Numbered from the stretch's first letter, positions 33,712 to 50,548 are shown. The stretch: 64,000 bases of DNA from Phycisphaerales bacterium (GCA_905339235.1 CAJPFG010000010.1:1-64000); one strand, 5' to 3'. Notes: generated by a model not told the origin, from the letters alone. A program made the numbers and translations.

Positions 33712-34302
33712 TCAGGCGCACGTGTCCCTGGAAGCGTCCCCCGGCCGGGGCGTGACCCGATTCCATGGCGCCATCGCCATGAGATTCGCCATCGCACAGG
33801 TCCCGGTCGCGCCCGCGAAGAGCAAGCCGGCCCCGAAGAACGCGGAAAGGCCGATCCATGCCGGGTGCACGAGCCAGGCCAGAGCGGCGCCCCCGAGCAC
33901 GCCCGCGCCGATCGTTAACTGCACCTGCCGCATCACGCTCAGGCCCGGCGCCTTTCCGCCGGATTCCACGGGCAGCGAGCGGTCTTTCCATGCGAGGATT
34001 CCCCCGGTCAGGTTGTAAAGGCCCCCGATACCGGTGCCCGCGGCGAGCCGGCAGGCATCGGCGGAACGTCTTCCGCTTCGGCACTGCATGATGATCTTCC
34101 GGCCGCGGAGCGGGGCCAGGTCGTTGGGATTGAAGCGGGAGAGGGGCATGAGGCTGGCGCCGGCGATGTGCTCCGCGGCGTGTTCGTCGGGCTCGCGAAC
34201 GTCCACAATCACGGCTTCGCCGGATTGAATCCAGCGCTGCGCCTGCTCGGGCGCCAGTTCCTGGAACGCGCCGGGTGCGGGTGGGGACGGTGGGGTGGTC
34301 AT
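33712..34302 (-). CDS. YgaP-like membrane rhodanese (rhodanese + DUF2892)
   Basis: A 196-residue inner-membrane sulfurtransferase. The rhodanese domain (about 15-110) has VIVDVREPDEHAAEHIAGAS and the active loop MQCRSGRRSAD with catalytic Cys at about residue 74. Two transmembrane helices (about 130-170) of the DUF2892 type follow. In E. coli YgaP has the same layout. It lies 19 bp after the CstB-like gene and on the same strand, so the two probably handle persulfide sulfur together. Confidence 0.85.
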   Translation of the reverse strand: MTTPPSPPAPGAFQELAPEQAQRWIQSGEAVIVDVREPDEHAAEHIAGASLMPLSRFNPNDLAPLRGRKIIMQCRSGRRSADACRLAAGTGIGGLYNLTGGILAWKDRSLPVESGGKAPGLSVMRQVQLTIGAGVLGGAALAWLVHPAWIGLSAFFGAGLLFAGATGTCAMANLMAMAPWNRVTPRPGDASRDTCA

Positions 34303-34321
34303 GGACTCCTCCGCGGTTGAA

Positions 34322-35752
34322 CTACTCGACTGCTGCGCCGGCCTGCTGCCACGCGAGGAAACCGCCCGCGAGGTTGGACACGTCGTAGCCGCGGCGTTGG
34401 AGGAGCGCACACGCACGGGCCGAGCGACTGCCGCTGCGGCAGTTGACGACGATGTGCCGGTCCTTGGGGACTTCCTCGAGGCGGGAAGCCAATCGCGTGT
34501 GGGCGATGCACCTCGCGCCGGGAACGTGGCCCTGCGAGAACTCCGATTGGCGCCGCACGTCGAGCGGGAACGCGCGCCCGCTCGCCAGCAGCGCGCGGGC
34601 CTGCTCGACTCCGATCTCGCTGGTCGTTGCGAGGCGACCGCCGCGCGAGGCGTACTGCTCGAGCAGGGCCGGATCGAACCAGCCTTCGATGCGGTCCAGG
34701 CCGATCCGCACGAGGTCGCGCACGGCCTCTTCGACGCGGGACCCGTCGGCGATGAGGTAGATCCGCTCATCCTCGCCGATCATCGAGCCCGCGTCGGTGT
34801 TGAAGGAGTTGTTGAGCGGGAAGTACAGGGCGCCGGGCAGGTGGCCTTTGCGGAAGGCGTCCCAGGCGCGGGTATCGATGAGGGCCGCGGTCCGCGTGTC
34901 CAGAGAGAGCAGGTCATCGACGTTCATCGCGCGGGGACGCGGCGGATCGCCGAGCACGCGCGGCCCGCGCTTGTTATCGCGTTTCATCCGCGCGAAGTAC
35001 AGCGGCGGCTCGGGCTGGTCGGCAAGGATGAAGTCCACGAAGCCGCGCTCGCTCGCGGCCGCGCGGAGAGCAGGATTGAACCGCTTCTCGTAACCCACTG
35101 TGGTCGAGGGAACAGCACCGAGCGCCTTGCCGCAGGCGCTGCCCGCGCCGTGCGCGGGCCAGACTTGGAGGTAGTCGGGCAGTTCCATGAACCTCCGGGC
35201 GCTGTGGAACAGTCGTCGCGCACCCGGCTCGCTGGACCCGGCAATGCCCGCGGCCGACTCGAGCAGGTCAGGGCGGCCCAAATCGCCCACGAAGACGAAA
35301 TCCCCGGAGAGCACGCCCATGGGTTCCGTGGCGCCCCCGCCTCGGTCGGTCACGAGGAACGCGAGGTGCTCGGGGGTGTGGCCGGGGGTATGGATGACCT
35401 TGAGTTCCACGCCGCCGACGCGGATCAAGTCGCCGTCCTTCAGGAGCCTGTGGTCGTAGGCGCCGCCGCCGGACTTGAGGTTGAGCCACTGGTACTTCCA
35501 GTCGGCATCGCCCGCGTCGGAGAGGCAGGCTTTTACGCCGCGCTCGGCCAGTTCGCGCACGCCGGAGAGGAAGTCGGCGTGGATGTGGGTTTCCGCGGCC
35601 GCGACGATGCGCAGGCCGTGTTTGTTCGCGACCTCCAGATACCGATCGACATCGCGCTGCGGATCGACGACGATGGCCTCGCCGGTGCGTTGGCAGCCGA
35701 GGAGGTACGAGGCCTGCGCGAGTTTGTCGTCGTAGATCGTTCGGAGGAGCAT
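34322..35752 (-). CDS. CstB-like persulfide dioxygenase-rhodanese fusion
   Basis: A 476-residue protein. The N-terminal metallo-beta-lactamase-fold persulfide dioxygenase (about 1-245) has ETHIHADFLSG, VIHTPGHTPEHLAFLV and LSGDFVFVGDLGRPDL. A middle rhodanese-like domain (about 265-360) lacks the catalytic cysteine (LIADGSRVEEAV). A C-terminal active rhodanese (about 375-470) has NCRSGSRSARAC with Cys at about 438. This order is that of staphylococcal CstB, which oxidises persulfides to thiosulfate or sulfite during sulfide detoxification. GGAG precedes the ATG at 35752. No CstR-like regulator or SQR is seen nearby. Confidence 0.88.
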   Translation of the reverse strand: MLLRTIYDDKLAQASYLLGCQRTGEAIVVDPQRDVDRYLEVANKHGLRIVAAAETHIHADFLSGVRELAERGVKACLSDAGDADWKYQWLNLKSGGGAYDHRLLKDGDLIRVGGVELKVIHTPGHTPEHLAFLVTDRGGGATEPMGVLSGDFVFVGDLGRPDLLESAAGIAGSSEPGARRLFHSARRFMELPDYLQVWPAHGAGSACGKALGAVPSTTVGYEKRFNPALRAAASERGFVDFILADQPEPPLYFARMKRDNKRGPRVLGDPPRPRAMNVDDLLSLDTRTAALIDTRAWDAFRKGHLPGALYFPLNNSFNTDAGSMIGEDERIYLIADGSRVEEAVRDLVRIGLDRIEGWFDPALLEQYASRGGRLATTSEIGVEQARALLASGRAFPLDVRRQSEFSQGHVPGARCIAHTRLASRLEEVPKDRHIVVNCRSGSRSARACALLQRRGYDVSNLAGGFLAWQQAGAAVE

Positions 35753-35967
35753 GGGAAAACTCCAGGTTCCGCCGGCTGTTCGGTGTTTGGATGATAGGGG
35801 CTGCGTGCTTGCCGATCGTAGTTGGTTGGCCTAACCTCAGCCCTCATTCGAGATGCCTCGGCCCCGACGGGTCGGGGGTCAACAACTCGGACCGCAGGAC
35901 TACCGAGCCTTGCCCGATTTTCCCCTTGGCCGGGGCGGGCGACTGAGGCCGGTGGGAGGTTGAACCG

Positions 35968-36393
35968 ATGGCCAGAAGAGAAGTTGTCAACGTATTCAAA
36001 CTGATGGCGACGGGAGGGGCGGCGACGCCGGCTCCGCCGCTGGGTCCTGTGCTGGGCTCCAAGGGTGTGAACCCGGGTCAGTTCATCCAGAAGTTCAACG
36101 CCGCCACGCAGCACGTCAAGGGCAAGACGGTCGGGTGCATCGTAACGGTGTACTCGGACAAGTCGTTCGAGTTCGAGGTCAAGAGTTCGCCGGCGTCGGC
36201 GTTGATTATCGAGGCCGCGGGCATCCCCAAGGGCTCGGGCGTTCCGAACAAGGACAAGGTCGGCAAGATCACCAAGGCGCAGGTGGAGAAGATCGCCAAG
36301 GAGAAGATGGCGGATCTGAACTCCCACTCGGTGGAGGCGGCGATGCGCGTGATCGAAGGAACGGCCCGCTCGATGGGCGTGACCGTCGTCTGA
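35968..36393 (+). CDS. rplK: Large ribosomal subunit protein L11
   Basis: A 141-residue L11 of the GTPase-associated centre. PAPPLGPVLGSKGVNPGQFI and PNKDKVGKITKAQVEKIA are diagnostic. GGGAGG lies before the ATG. The usual upstream pair secE-nusG is absent: the 215-bp gap 35753-35967 separates rplK from the divergent CstB-like gene and contains no tRNA. Confidence 0.97.
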   Translation: MARREVVNVFKLMATGGAATPAPPLGPVLGSKGVNPGQFIQKFNAATQHVKGKTVGCIVTVYSDKSFEFEVKSSPASALIIEAAGIPKGSGVPNKDKVGKITKAQVEKIAKEKMADLNSHSVEAAMRVIEGTARSMGVTVV

Positions 36394-36415
36394 CCTGCTA
36401 CCCGGAGAACACCAG

Positions 36416-37117
36416 ATGCCTATTCGAATCACCAAGCGAGCGAAGGCCAACCTGGCCCTCAAGCCCACGGACGCGATCCCCTCTCCGGAGGCCATCGCGG
36501 CGCTGAAGAAGTTCAAGGCCCCCAAGTTCGACCAGACGGTGAACGTCTGCATGCACCTGAACATCGATCCGGCGCAGGCGGATCAGAACATCCGCGGCGC
36601 GATCAGCCTGCCCAAGGGCATCGGCAAGTCCAAGCGCGTGATCGCGTTCTGTGGCTCGGACCTGGTCGGCAAGGCGAAGGAAGCCGGCGCGATCAAGGCG
36701 GGCGGCGAGGACCTGGTGCAGGAGGTCGAGAAGGGCTTCTTCGATTTCGACGTCGCCATCGCCACGCCCGACATGATGCGCGTGGTGTCCAAACTCGGCA
36801 AGGTTCTGGGCCCCAAGGGCCTGATGCCCACCCCCAAGGCCGGAACCGTGACGCCCGACGTCGCCAAGGCCGTGAAGGAATACTCGGCCGGCAAGGTCGA
36901 GTACCGGGCCGACAAGGCCGGCAACATCCACTCGATCATCGGCAAGATGTCCTTCCCCGACGCCTCGCTGATCGAGAACCTCGAGTTTTTCATGCACACC
37001 ATCGAGCGCACCCGCCCCGCGACCGTCAAGGGGCACTATGTCAAGAAGGTCACCGTCAGCGGGGCCATGACCCCCGGCGTCCAGGTGAAGTTCGTCTCGG
37101 CCACCGCCGCGGAGTAA
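36416..37117 (+). CDS. rplA: Large ribosomal subunit protein L1
   Basis: A 233-residue L1 of the mobile L1 stalk, which can also repress its own mRNA in other bacteria. MRVVSKLGKVLGPKGLMPTP and VEYRADKAGNIHSIIGKMSF are conserved. It starts 22 nt after rplK with GGAG in between. Confidence 0.97.
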   Translation: MPIRITKRAKANLALKPTDAIPSPEAIAALKKFKAPKFDQTVNVCMHLNIDPAQADQNIRGAISLPKGIGKSKRVIAFCGSDLVGKAKEAGAIKAGGEDLVQEVEKGFFDFDVAIATPDMMRVVSKLGKVLGPKGLMPTPKAGTVTPDVAKAVKEYSAGKVEYRADKAGNIHSIIGKMSFPDASLIENLEFFMHTIERTRPATVKGHYVKKVTVSGAMTPGVQVKFVSATAAE

Positions 37118-37123
37118 GACACC

Positions 37124-37681
37124 ATGTCCAAGACCGTCAAGAACATCATCATGCGGGACTACAAGTCCCGGATCGCGGGCGGGACCGATCAGTATCCCGA
37201 CGCGATGCTCATCAGCATCCGCGGCGTGAAGGCCATCGACACGACCAAGATGCGTCACGGGCTCGCGGCCAAGAAGATCAAGGTCACGGTCGTGCAGAAC
37301 GCGCTGGCCCGCAAGACCTTCGAGGGCACCAACCTCGCGCCGCTGGCCGAGATGCTCTCGGGCTCCAACGCCATCGCCTACGGCGGGCAGAGCGTGGTTG
37401 AGGTGGCCCGCGAGATCATGGGCTGGGTCGCGAAGATGCCCAAGTTGGAACTCAAGGGCGCCATCCTGGATGGGACGCTCTACAAGGGCAAGGCGGGGTG
37501 CGAGGAACTCAGCAAGTTCCCCACGCGCGAGGAAGCCATCGCCAAGGCCGTGACGCTCATCGTCAGCCCGGGTCGCAACCTGTTGGCGCAACTCAAGGGC
37601 CCCGGGACCTCGGTCGCGGGCCTGGTGAAGGCGATCGAAACAAGGCTCGAGAAGGGCGAGGCCATCGCGGCCAAGGCATAG
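37124..37681 (+). CDS. rplJ: Large ribosomal subunit protein L10
   Basis: A 185-residue L10, base of the L7/L12 stalk. ISIRGVKAIDTTKMRHGLAA and VVQNALARKTFEGT mark the N-terminal RNA-binding part, and the C-terminal helix AGLVKAIETRLEKGE binds L7/L12. It starts 6 nt after rplA. The gap to rplL (189 bp) is unusually long and contains repeat-like sequence. Confidence 0.95.
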   Translation: MSKTVKNIIMRDYKSRIAGGTDQYPDAMLISIRGVKAIDTTKMRHGLAAKKIKVTVVQNALARKTFEGTNLAPLAEMLSGSNAIAYGGQSVVEVAREIMGWVAKMPKLELKGAILDGTLYKGKAGCEELSKFPTREEAIAKAVTLIVSPGRNLLAQLKGPGTSVAGLVKAIETRLEKGEAIAAKA

Positions 37682-37870
37682 TGAAGTTCACCACGGAGTG
37701 CACAGAGGGGCACGGAGTGGGTAGGGGACCGAGGGAACGTGAGTTGAAGATTGACATCGACGCCCGACTGGCCCGCCTTCGTGCGGGGTAAAGGCCGAAT
37801 GGTTCGGCCCCTCTTGGGCGAGACTGTGGCGGGGTGACAAACGCCCGTCGGATTGTGAAAGGTGAGACAC
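37682..37870 (+). repeat. rplJ-rplL spacer with a dispersed-repeat-like segment and hairpin
   Basis: Bases 37685-37718 read TTCACCACGGAGTGCACAGA and on, a phrase that I recall as a dispersed intergenic element in many bacteria. A perfect hairpin GGCCGAA, TGG, TTCGGCC follows at 37793-37809. The segment probably regulates or buffers expression between L10 and the more abundant L7/L12. Confidence 0.45.
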
Positions 37871-38251
37871 ATGGCGGACATCAACAAACTCGGCGACGAA
37901 CTCGCGGGCCTCACGCTGAAAGAGGCGGTCGAACTCGGCAAGTACATGAAGGACACCTACGGCATCGAAGCCGCGGCCGGCGGCGCGGTGATGATGGCCG
38001 CGGGCGGCGGCGGCGGCGCGGCGGCGGCGGCCCCCGTGAAGGACTCCTTCGACGTGGTCCTCAAGGCCGCGGGCGACAAGAAGATCCAGGTCATCAAGGT
38101 CGTGCGCGAAGCCACGGGCCTGGGCCTGGCGGAGGCCAAGGCGCTGGTGGATGTGCCCGGCAAGGCGATCAAGACCGGCCTGGGCAAGGAAGACGCCGAC
38201 AAACTGAAGAAGCAGTTGGAAGAGCAGGGCGCGACGGTTGAGTTGACCTGA
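37871..38251 (+). CDS. rplL: Large ribosomal subunit protein L7/L12
   Basis: A 126-residue stalk protein. The N-terminal dimerisation helix [20 protein letters not shown] is followed by an Ala/Gly hinge (about 40-55). The C-terminal domain [22 protein letters not shown] recruits translation factors. The ATG at 37871 is preferred; a GTG three codons earlier is possible. Confidence 0.96.
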   Translation: MADINKLGDELAGLTLKEAVELGKYMKDTYGIEAAAGGAVMMAAGGGGGAAAAAPVKDSFDVVLKAAGDKKIQVIKVVREATGLGLAEAKALVDVPGKAIKTGLGKEDADKLKKQLEEQGATVELT

Positions 38252-38278
38252 GCGGGCTTGTCTGCGAACATCGACTAC

Positions 38279-38305
38279 GGACTCGCCCCGGTGCGGGTCC
38301 GTTTT
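38279..38305 (+). terminator. Possible attenuator after rplL
   Basis: GGACTCGC, six bases, GCGGGTCC followed by GTTTT. The stem includes one G-U pair and the T-run is short, so partial termination is more likely than a full stop. Confidence 0.45.
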
Positions 38306-38394
38306 CGTGTACGGAAAGAAGTTCGATACCGTACTTAACCCGACCTTAAATGGGTCGGCCAAATCTTGCCAATTATTCACGCCCGGCATGCCGC

Positions 38395-38423
38395 TTGCCG
38401 CGGGGGGATTGTTTGGATACACT
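38395..38423 (+). promoter_or_regulatory. Candidate rpoB promoter
   Basis: TTGCCG (38395-38400), 17 bases, TACACT (38418-38423), about 130 bp before the rpoB start. Confidence 0.5.
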
Positions 38424-38556
38424 GGTCGGTTCGACGCGGCACGGGGCGACTGTGGGTACACGGCTTAACGATCGATTATTTCAAGATTGAATCCTTCCCT
38501 CCGTCTGGAGGAACCGGCGGAGGGTGGGGTTTCACTGTCTGCATCGCGAGGTATCG

Positions 38557-42414
<3,858 letters not shown>

Positions 42415-42443
42415 TAGCCCGGCTGCCGAAACGCGGAGGCGTG

Positions 42444-43166
42444 ATGGCGGGTCAGTACGTGCAATACGGGTGCGCCCTGTGCGCGCCGGATGGCTGGCTG
42501 AACTTCGATGCCAGCCCGTCGCTGCGCGCCCAGCGCCTCCCGCTGATCGGCCGCGTGGCGCTGCGCGTGGTCCCGAGGTTTCCCGATGCGGTGCGGTACG
42601 GGGACATCGTCCGAGGCCTGCCTGTTCCCGATGCCTCGTGCGAGGCGGTGTACTGCTCGCACGTCCTGGAGCACCTTTCGCTCGAGGACTGCCGCAAGGC
42701 CCTGAAGAACACGCTCCGGATCCTGCGGCCGGGCGGGCGCTTCCGCCTGGTGATGCCGGATCTGCGGCGCCTGGTCGAGGCCTACCTGGCGCGGGGCACG
42801 CCGGATTCGTCGATGCAGTTCATCCGGGAGGCGTACATCGGCGACGAGCGCCGGCCCTGCGGGCTCTACCAGTCGGCCAAACTCGACTGGCTGGGCAACG
42901 GCCGGCACCGGTGGCTGTGGGATTACGCGGCGTTCGAGGTGGAACTCAGGAACGCCGGGTTCGAGAGGGTCCGTCGGGCGGCGTACGGCGACTGCCCGGA
43001 CGCGGCGTTCATGGCCGTGGAATCGACGGACCGTTGGAACGGATGCCTGGGGATGGAGTGCTACCGGCCGGGCATGGAGTTCATGCCCTTGGCACGAACT
43101 GAAGTCGAAGTGAAGAGCCTTACCACGCGCGGGGCCGAATGCACCGCCGCGAACAATGTGGAGTAA
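42444..43166 (+). CDS. SAM-dependent methyltransferase inserted between rpoB and rpoC
   Basis: A 240-residue class I methyltransferase-like protein. The N-terminus VQYGCALCAPDGWLNFDASP holds the SAM-binding Gly region. RYGDIVRGLPVPDASCEAVY and the motif SHVLEHLSLEDCRKAL with LRILRPGGRFRLVMPDL are typical of the family often found in glycan loci. GGAGG lies 4 nt before the ATG at 42444. The gene begins 29 bp after rpoB and its stop is only 3 nt from the rpoC ATG, so it is transcribed and translated with the polymerase genes. The substrate is unknown. rpoB and rpoC are normally adjacent. Confidence 0.87.
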   Translation: MAGQYVQYGCALCAPDGWLNFDASPSLRAQRLPLIGRVALRVVPRFPDAVRYGDIVRGLPVPDASCEAVYCSHVLEHLSLEDCRKALKNTLRILRPGGRFRLVMPDLRRLVEAYLARGTPDSSMQFIREAYIGDERRPCGLYQSAKLDWLGNGRHRWLWDYAAFEVELRNAGFERVRRAAYGDCPDAAFMAVESTDRWNGCLGMECYRPGMEFMPLARTEVEVKSLTTRGAECTAANNVE

Positions 43167-43169
43167 GTC

Positions 43170-47573
<4,404 letters not shown>

Positions 47574-47592
47574 GCGCAGTCCCTGATCCGCT

Positions 47593-47626
47593 CAACGGCC
47601 CGCGATACTCGCGGGCCGTTTTTTTT
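47593..47626 (+). terminator. Rho-independent terminator of the rpoBC operon
   Basis: AACGGCCCGCGA, TAC, TCGCGGGCCGTT with a run of eight T. This is the strongest terminator in the window. Confidence 0.9.
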
Positions 47627-47640
47627 CCGCGCGCCAACCG

Positions 47641-47910
47641 TTATCGCTTGGCCCGCATGATCGGCATCGGCTTGCTCGTGCAGCAAGGCTCGCTCTGATC
47701 GATCCACCGCGTCAGTTCCGCGGGCGCCATCAACGGCTGGTCGGTTTCGCCCGTCGCGAGCATCTTGCGGATGTAGGGGCCGCACAACGAGCACGCCGTG
47801 GCGCAGTTCGTCGCGGTTCGCAGTTCCTTGAAGTCGGCGCCCGTTTGCGCGGCGAGCGCCTTCAGGTCGGAGAACGAGATGTCTCTGCAGATGCAGCGAT
47901 CGACAGGCAT
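47641..47910 (-). CDS. BFD-like [2Fe-2S] protein
   Basis: An 89-residue protein like bacterioferritin-associated ferredoxin. The four cluster ligands are in CIC near the N-terminus and in NCATACSLCGPYI. BFD helps release iron from bacterioferritin; other proteins of the fold are NifU- or nitrite-reductase-related modules. The ATG at 47910 gives the usual start (MPVDRCICRDISF) and a TAGTAT box sits 5 nt before it. The residues after the domain (PAELTRWIDQSEPCC) are extra. No bacterioferritin gene is in the window. Confidence 0.8.
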   Translation of the reverse strand: MPVDRCICRDISFSDLKALAAQTGADFKELRTATNCATACSLCGPYIRKMLATGETDQPLMAPAELTRWIDQSEPCCTSKPMPIMRAKR

Positions 47911-47915
47911 GGTGG

Positions 47916-47921
47916 ATACTA
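47916..47921 (-). promoter_or_regulatory. Candidate -10 box of BFD-like gene, leaderless start
   Basis: On the minus strand TAGTAT, five bases, ATG at 47910. Confidence 0.45.
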
Positions 47922-47951
47922 CATCGGATACCGCGCGGCGCCGACGGGGTC

Positions 47952-47992
47952 TTTTGCTCACTTGTTCAGTCACAACAGGGTGTTTTGCTCAC
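47952..47992. repeat. Direct repeat TTTTGCTCAC upstream of BFD-like gene
   Basis: TTTTGCTCAC occurs at 47952-47961 and again at 47983-47992, exactly 31 bp apart (about three helix turns). It lies 40-80 bp before the candidate start and could bind a regulator. Confidence 0.4.
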
Positions 47993-48041
47993 GCCCTCGG
48001 CATATAGCATTAACACATAAATAAATGCGAAAACGCACCGC

Positions 48042-48860
48042 TCAGCGCCATTCCGCGGCGTCGGGCACGTAGTGAGGGTCGTTCTGAGAGCCCACCGAGC
48101 CCACCGCCGTCGCCGCGTGCAGGATCCAGGAGGGATCGGCGCGGACCGATCGGGCGCCGCCGTCCGCGCGGGCCGTCATCGCCGCGCCCGGCGCGTTGCG
48201 TCCTCGGTGGTGCCGGAAGGCGGTGGTGGGGTAGTCGTTGGTGATCCAGGCGAACCCGTCCCAGAGCCGAGGCGGGTCGAGCAGCGCGGTGTTTCTCGCC
48301 GGCTGGACGGGCAGCAGCGTATCGGCGAATACGAACAACTCGGAAGGTCTGCGGATCTCGAACAGCCGTTGCCAGGGGCGGTCGCCGATCTGGGAGGCCC
48401 AGCCGGGGGTATGTGACGGCGAGAGGTAGTAGCCGTTGTAGCCGTAGGTGCTGGTGGGCTGGCGGAACCCCGCCTGCGGACGGTACGTACCCCACGGCTG
48501 GGATGGGCATTCGAACACGGAGTTCCGCGCGAGTTCCGCGCCCATGTACGGCGCGATGAACCCGCGCGAGTAATCGATCTCCTGCGTCGCGGAGCCGTAG
48601 GTTCCCCACCAGTAGACCGGGTCGCCGGTGCCGATGTCGGACTCGGACCAGTACGAGAGGGGCATCACGCGTTCGCGGTAGTCGTTGCCGTACGCGGTCC
48701 ACGCCACCGCCAACTGGTGCCCGTTGGAGAGGCACGCCGCGCCGCGCCCGGCCTCGCGCGCGCCCGCGAGCGTAGGGAGCAGGATCGCCAGCAGCACCGC
48801 GATCACCGCGATGGCGACGAGCAGTTCGATCAGCGAGAATGCGCGGGGCCGAGTCCTCAT
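48042..48860 (-). CDS. Pseudopilin-like protein with type II secretion/prepilin leader
   Basis: A 272-residue protein. The short basic leader MRTRPRA is followed by FSLIELLVAIAVIAVLLAIL, the prepilin peptidase site and pilin helix. The rest (about 40-270) is the DUF1559-like domain common in planctomycetes, ending near HHRGRNAPGAAMTARADGGA, the place of the H-X9-DG motif. It is the last gene of the cobalamin-riboswitch cluster, and its ATG overlaps the stop of the propeller gene (ATGA). It may build a short surface fibre or help assemble the two upstream proteins. Confidence 0.85.
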   Translation of the reverse strand: MRTRPRAFSLIELLVAIAVIAVLLAILLPTLAGAREAGRGAACLSNGHQLAVAWTAYGNDYRERVMPLSYWSESDIGTGDPVYWWGTYGSATQEIDYSRGFIAPYMGAELARNSVFECPSQPWGTYRPQAGFRQPTSTYGYNGYYLSPSHTPGWASQIGDRPWQRLFEIRRPSELFVFADTLLPVQPARNTALLDPPRLWDGFAWITNDYPTTAFRHHRGRNAPGAAMTARADGGARSVRADPSWILHAATAVGSVGSQNDPHYVPDAAEWR

Positions 48861-50548
48861 CGTCCGCCTACTCCCGAACTCTGTAGCAATCCCAGCCGCA
48901 GAGAGACCATCAACGCGGCGCGGTCCTGCTCATCGGCGATCCCGTCGTCGTTGACATCGCGCATGCCCAGCCCGACCTCCCAGGCGTACAGGTCGTCGAT
49001 CGTGACGGCCCCGCTCAGGTCGATGTCGAACTTGTCGCGCGCGGTGCCGAAGGCGACAAGCCCGTCTACGCCGACGCTGTACGCGTCGGACCCCGTCGCG
49101 GCGGCGCTGCCTCCGGCGCCGGGGTGCTGGCCGATGATGAACGAGGGCGAAGCCGGGTACGCTTCAAGGTCCATCAGGAACATCTCGTTCGAAGGCTGGC
49201 TGAACGTGCCCTCAGGAATTGCGCCGCAGAGGATGGCGACGCGACCGCCGAACATCAGGGCCGCGGGCTGCTGCGTCCACCCGCCCACGCGAAGATACTC
49301 GCCCGGGTCGATCAGGCCGTCGAAGTCAAGGTCATTCCACGAATCCAGCGCCGTATCCCAGAGCGTGGTGGCGCTGGTGCCCTGATCGAGATAGACGCGG
49401 ATCGACGGAACGCTTCCGAACCCCTGGATTCCGGTGCTGACGACGAGGCGCCCGCCGGGCAGCACCAGCGGCGTGGACTGAGTTCGGCCGCACGGAACGG
49501 ACCACGCCAGTTCGCCGGTGGCGCCGTCGATCCTGACCAGGTTCGCGGAACTGAGCCCCCCGGAGAACGCGTACGACGCCGCGTACACGCGGGGCGCGCC
49601 GCCGAGGATCTCGGGTGGAGCGGCGCTCACCCCGCCGAAGAAACCCTCCGGAATCGTGTTCGTGAACTCCCACGCGGGCGGGGGCGCGGCGGGGGCGGCC
49701 GCGGGGAACGCGCGAATCCGTCCCGGCTCCCATCCGAACTCGCCCACCGACGCGACGTAGACCAGCCCCAGCCCGCCCCGGCTCCGCTCGAGGTACGCGG
49801 GGGAGTTCCCCGACGAGCCGCCGATCGGAACGGACCACACGATCTCGCCGGGCTGGAAGGGGTTCCGAGCCGGATCGAACGGATCGACGTTGATGCAGTA
49901 CAGGCTGGCCTCGCCGCCGAATCCGTCGAAGTCGGTGATGAAGAGACGGTTCGCGCCGTCGAGGTCCGAGGTGATTGCGGGCGAGGCGTTCACCACGTTG
50001 CGAGCCAACTCGCAGGTCCACGCCTCTTCCCCGTCCCACAGATCAAACGCGCGCACCCACCGTCCCGACGCGTACACCACTGTGCCGCGGGCCCTGTCCA
50101 GCGCGGGCGATGCGAACGAGTCCAGCGAGATCATCCCCACGGGGCGCGACCACACGGCTCCGCCTGTTTCGCGCAGGAACGCGAACAGCCGCGGCTCATT
50201 CACCGGGCCTTCGGGGCGCGACACGCGCCCCACGGCGAAGACCAGGTTCCCATGATCCGCGGCGGACACGGCCAACCCTGCCTGCGAGACGAACGTGATC
50301 GGCGAGCCCAGGTCGTCGGTCGTCGCCGTCCAGAGCCGGCGACCCATCTCCACGGGCGGCGCCCACACCCACCCCGCGCGGGAGGCTTCGCCCCCGACCC
50401 CGCCCCACGTGTCGGGCGCGATCGGCCCGGGGAACATCCCCGTGTCGTCCGCGGATGCCGCCGCGCACAATGCCCAAAGCGCCGCTGTCGCGGCGCTGAG
50501 GGCCACCCTTTCTCGACCGTTGCGTGCTTTCACAACCGCGCGCCCCAC
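48857..50548 (-). CDS. Secreted PQQ-like beta-propeller with C-terminal dockerin-like repeats, in B12-riboswitch cluster
   Basis: A 563-residue exported protein. A signal peptide (about 13-33) precedes PQQ/YVTN-like blades (AVSAADHGNLVFAVGRVSRP, GTVVYASGRWVRAFDLWDGE, RTQSTPLVLPGGRLVVSTGI). A C-terminal pair of EF-hand/dockerin-like calcium loops DIDLSGAVTIDDLYAWEVGL and DVNDDGIADEQDRAAL follows. A propeller of surface type controlled by cobalamin recalls BtuG of Bacteroides, but that is an analogy. GTG start at 50548 or 50533; the gene lies 31 bp after the PEP-CTERM gene. Confidence 0.8.
   Translation of the reverse strand: MGRAVVKARNGRERVALSAATAALWALCAAASADDTGMFPGPIAPDTWGGVGGEASRAGWVWAPPVEMGRRLWTATTDDLGSPITFVSQAGLAVSAADHGNLVFAVGRVSRPEGPVNEPRLFAFLRETGGAVWSRPVGMISLDSFASPALDRARGTVVYASGRWVRAFDLWDGEEAWTCELARNVVNASPAITSDLDGANRLFITDFDGFGGEASLYCINVDPFDPARNPFQPGEIVWSVPIGGSSGNSPAYLERSRGGLGLVYVASVGEFGWEPGRIRAFPAAAPAAPPPAWEFTNTIPEGFFGGVSAAPPEILGGAPRVYAASYAFSGGLSSANLVRIDGATGELAWSVPCGRTQSTPLVLPGGRLVVSTGIQGFGSVPSIRVYLDQGTSATTLWDTALDSWNDLDFDGLIDPGEYLRVGGWTQQPAALMFGGRVAILCGAIPEGTFSQPSNEMFLMDLEAYPASPSFIIGQHPGAGGSAAATGSDAYSVGVDGLVAFGTARDKFDIDLSGAVTIDDLYAWEVGLGMRDVNDDGIADEQDRAALMVSLRLGLLQSSGVGGR

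Larger units (their letters stand above)
38252..38556 (+). other. 305-bp rplL-rpoB spacer
   Basis: It contains a weak terminator-like stem (38279-38305), another hairpin CCGACC/GGTCGG (about 38341-38357), and a promoter at 38395-38423 that could drive rpoB separately. In many bacteria this interval holds an attenuator that balances ribosomal protein and polymerase synthesis, and the order seen here fits that plan. Confidence 0.5.

Noticed and set aside
35753-35967. tRNA-Trp or secE/nusG ahead of rplK
   Set aside because: No cloverleaf and no open frame matching either protein is present in the 215-bp gap.
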